Assembly: GCA_964567125.1 (NCBI GenBank)
Contig: CAZMLC010000112.1
Span: 1-6,484 of the forward strand
Direction: 5' to 3'
Length of the DNA stretch: 6,484 bases
Source of the DNA: CAZMLC01 sp964567125
Lineage (GTDB): Bacteria > Verrucomicrobiota > Kiritimatiellia > RFP12 > UBA1067
Both the position numbers and the translations under genes were made by a program. The notes under the pieces are model-generated. The model did no database searches, had not been told where the DNA came from, and saw only the letters and a program-made list of their open reading frames with translations. Shown here piece by piece: positions 6,001 to 6,484 of the stretch (position 1 is its first letter; the number at the start of each line of letters is the position of its first letter).

Positions 6001-6484
6001 GTATTTGCGGCTCAAACGCTCCGATTTCATGCGCGACGGGTTCGTCTCCGTCAATTTGGATGAGTCGGTCGGGTTCTTCTGGTTGTACGCGCGCAGAAGT
6101 GCTGATGCCATGATCCGCTTCGGGTTCGATGATGAAGGATTTCTGCGCATCCAGACGTGGATGAACGGCGAAATGGTCTCCTCCGATTTCCGGGCGTGGC
6201 TGCGCCCGCCGGGAACCGTCAACATCCGGCTTGAAATCCGCGGGGACGGAGCGCATGGCTATGTGAACGGAGGCCCTGCTTTTTCATCGGGACTGGGTAT
6301 TGCGAACGAGTTGCGCTATGGCTGGTGGAGCGTGGCGCCGTTCTCGCCCGATGTAGGTGTGGCCCGGGCGCGCATTCAAAACATTGCGTGCGGACCGTTG
6401 CCGTCAACGGTTCTGTTCGTCCCGCCGATTTCAGAGCCGACTATTTTGCAGCTGCTGGATATGATTCGTCCGAGCGTGAGCCAG
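3038..6484 (+). CDS. Giant membrane-anchored PgaB-like pseudo-deacetylase with lectin-like, TPR and duplicated modules (3'-truncated)
   Basis: The frame is open from ATG 3038 to the window end, 1149 residues with no stop. Residues 1-30 are a basic cytoplasmic tail and 31-49 a transmembrane anchor, so the rest should lie outside the inner membrane. Residues about 72-328 are a NodB/CE4 domain of PgaB style: LLTF at 132-135, a PgaB-like NPQG-type loop (here IPAGPNG) around 200-206, YPYGNYG at 259-265 and a VNPGW end at 312-316. The TFDDG motif is TFEQT (134-138), and the SHxxxxH metal site is Q193...F198, so deacetylation is unlikely. A lectin-like beta-sandwich follows (339-518), then an unrecognised alpha/beta domain (522-716), about four TPRs (729-863), a second lectin-like copy (947-1118) and perhaps the start of a second alpha/beta domain (1120 on). 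Inferred role: periplasmic partner that binds, guides or exports the polymer made by the adjacent synthase. The assignment is firm for NodB and TPR, weaker for the sandwiches, and open for the alpha/beta domain. Confidence 0.9.
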   Translation, partial: MSNGPNKPANSSQESWARPIAQRKDSQLRTWLICLGVLLLCVALWTPLRALWTRHKYVRPETTVVRDATSFVALAFPGVSSDSMRMGLYDVPTPVFEEQIKELAARGYQAIDLADVRAFYKEGKLLPRRAILLTFEQTRKSSYFEARSILNRYAWKAVMGVWSKPIQQKDAQSLLWPYLRDMTKLGTWDLAAQSYDGFQAIPAGPNGEKNAFLSTPMWKSVQYRYEAPDEFIARIRGDHVKIIADIKNETGAPPIAYFYPYGNYGQHDEEARVVRETNLKLVDQNYACGFILGSLGLNTQYTDMARLNRLLVNPGWSAKTLVDYVDHLQPFSVEQDQRVINFNANDWVQEWGGVTNLEGDLVLRAVPGSNPLSVQDAEETSGAKVWLAGSDLFRDGFVSLRFKMRHGQFAVYLRCTSFGEYIAFSLDTAGRATIRQRTRGGNIVTLASDTVADEGISDCALLFGMRDNNIYVLLNKKMLFGGRVLAEGMPSSGLIGVSVWDATKGVASARVSSMKVILPNQTLVTWTPDIGRNSVHLASWLHENAYRFSLLAPPWLHVVSSASFTLPTWDVEMVDTIAKINSTPVYPRILVSDASYLQALSQKDLLQEVRHAKGQGVFVDALDCQVSQMSQLSDWLLKLYNQPDMEGLKLVIRLPLAAESIPSTGNLMERLKNALLVGDFTHPVLGLTWARQGIVLPVENEGGGGPLELYYQINTSMSRTEETTEMKADRLRKSGFDAFAQGRYTDAITAWSEWSVLCPHLPSPHALKGDAYIRLKQYDDALESYTTSLAINPGQVDLALRRSRLLEKMGRKDEQAEQLNLYARTFPGVSAIVIEQAKWLRENKRLSEACTLLRKLVVERPDEIEARQILQGMLTDPLERYRNLNGFADMARKGNTSHFGFGRVLMNSDLLSIREAGVFFPLIRDIASTSTSRASRQLFMDFLPLDKLVFESFKTGKLSDDWISFGNSISSEVGGRFELRAGSDMAEAYLRLKRSDFMRDGFVSVNLDESVGFFWLYARRSADAMIRFGFDDEGFLRIQTWMNGEMVSSDFRAWLRPPGTVNIRLEIRGDGAHGYVNGGPAFSSGLGIANELRYGWWSVAPFSPDVGVARARIQNIACGPLPSTVLFVPPISEPTILQLLDMIRPSVSQ
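3251..4021 (+). other. Catalytically degenerate NodB (CE4) domain, PgaB-like
   Basis: Residues 72-328 of the large protein. The order of elements follows PgaB: a first strand VALAFPGVS, the pair PTPVFEEQIKELAARGYQ and IDLADV, the strand RRAILLTF, the segment DLAAQSYDGFQ, the YRYEAPDEFIARI helix, and the AYFYPYGNYG motif. The positions that should carry the catalytic Asp and metal-binding Asp are E136 and Q137. Those that should carry the two metal His are Q193 and F198 (or Q199). The late aromatic PYG motif is kept. Loss of all metal ligands with retention of the fold suggests a binding or scaffolding role. Confidence 0.8.
4052..4591 (+). repeat. Lectin-like beta-sandwich module, copy 1
   Basis: Residues 339-518 of the large protein. 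The pattern is beta-rich, with SDLFRDGFVSLRF at 390-402, a VYLRC strand, YIAFSLDTAGRATIRQ, and a closing ASARVSSMKVIL strand at 507-518, typical of concanavalin-like or DUF1080-type sandwich domains. It aligns almost without gaps over its core with residues 995 onward (copy 2). It may bind glycan; no catalytic residues are recognised. Confidence 0.6.
4601..5185 (+). other. Unrecognised alpha/beta domain, possibly a degenerate glycosidase-like barrel
   Basis: Residues 522-716 of the large protein alternate strands and helices: a LASWLHENAYRF helix, the YPRILVSDASYL strand, the helix LLQEVRHAKGQ, the strand GVFVDALD (616-623), the helix LSDWLLKLYNQ and the strand GLKLVIRLPLA. It ends in a glycine-rich loop (702-705) and an LELYYQINTS strand. 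Its place after the NodB domain is where PgaB carries its glycosidase domain. GVFVDALD resembles the GH18-type strand that ends in an acidic catalytic residue, but the expected Glu is absent. I cannot assign a family by eye. Confidence 0.4.
5222..5626 (+). repeat. TPR repeat block (about four repeats)
   Basis: Residues 729-863 of the large protein. Repeat 2 is the clearest (763-796), with ALKGDAYIRLKQYDDALESY and a closing NPGQ, the canonical G-Y/A-Y-A-P spacing. Repeat 1 (729-762) has GFDAFAQGRYTDAITAW, repeat 3 (796-830) is more divergent with LLEKMGRKDEQAEQL, and repeat 4 (831-863) has AKWLRENKRLSEACTLL. TPRs in the periplasm of exopolysaccharide systems (PgaA, BcsC, AlgK, PelB) hold partner proteins or the polymer-modifying enzymes together. 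Confidence 0.85.
5876..6391 (+). repeat. Lectin-like beta-sandwich module, copy 2
   Basis: Residues 947-1118 of the large protein. SDFMRDGFVSV (995-1005) corresponds to SDLFRDGFVSL in copy 1, FWLYARR to FAVYLRC, and MIRFGFDDEGFLRIQT to YIAFSLDTAGRATIRQ. The closing VARARIQNI strand matches ASARVSSMKVI. The two copies are about 605 residues apart. Strong divergence outside the core means an old duplication rather than a recent one. Confidence 0.6.

Noticed and set aside
5638..6256. Two long overlapping minus-strand open frames (195 and 189 codons)
   Set aside because: They lie entirely opposite the large + strand gene, whose protein has recognisable domains there. Their translations are Arg/Ser/Pro-rich, low in recognisable motifs and typical of antisense shadows in GC-rich DNA.
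1..6484. CRISPR array, tRNA, insertion sequence or phage genes
   Set aside because: No spaced direct repeats, cloverleaf, transposase motifs or terminal inverted repeats were seen; nearly all the sequence is accounted for by three co-oriented genes.

Overview
The window is bacterial, moderately GC-rich and densely coded on the + strand, with three consecutive genes. Two of them run off the window: the first at its 5' end and the third at its 3' end. A truncated surface protein made of an autotransporter-type beta-strand repeat plus a LamG-like fold, together with frequent GTG-type codon usage, resembles what is found in the Planctomycetes-Verrucomicrobia-Chlamydiae group, particularly Kiritimatiellota/Lentisphaerota. 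This placement is an inference from protein style; there is no rRNA or marker gene here.

Layout. Bases 1-1338 hold the C-terminal 445 residues of a large secreted or surface protein. Bases 1339-1567 are a non-coding leader with a plausible sigma70-type promoter and a small hairpin. Bases 1568-3034 encode a 488-residue membrane-embedded processive family 2 glycosyltransferase of the NodC/hyaluronan synthase/PgaC type, carrying an unusual N-terminal zinc ribbon. Three bases later, at 3038, a very large reading frame starts and stays open to the last base (at least 1149 residues). It encodes a membrane-anchored extracytoplasmic protein with a transmembrane anchor, a PgaB-like polysaccharide deacetylase (NodB) domain, a lectin-like beta-sandwich, an unrecognised alpha/beta domain, TPR repeats, a second copy of the lectin-like domain and the apparent start of a second alpha/beta copy.

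Interpretation. The synthase and the large protein are translationally close and almost certainly form one operon. Together they look like a synthase-dependent exopolysaccharide machine. The GT2 protein polymerises and extrudes a beta-linked chain, and the anchored partner combines on one chain the parts that poly-N-acetylglucosamine systems split between PgaB (deacetylase plus glycosidase-like domain) and PgaA (TPR). The most striking point is that the NodB domain keeps its overall PgaB-like pattern but has lost the catalytic Asp pair and both metal-binding His. It is therefore probably a polysaccharide-binding or guiding pseudoenzyme. The system appears to be a divergent polymer-export assembly, possibly undescribed. 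Whether the upstream surface protein is functionally linked cannot be decided from the window.
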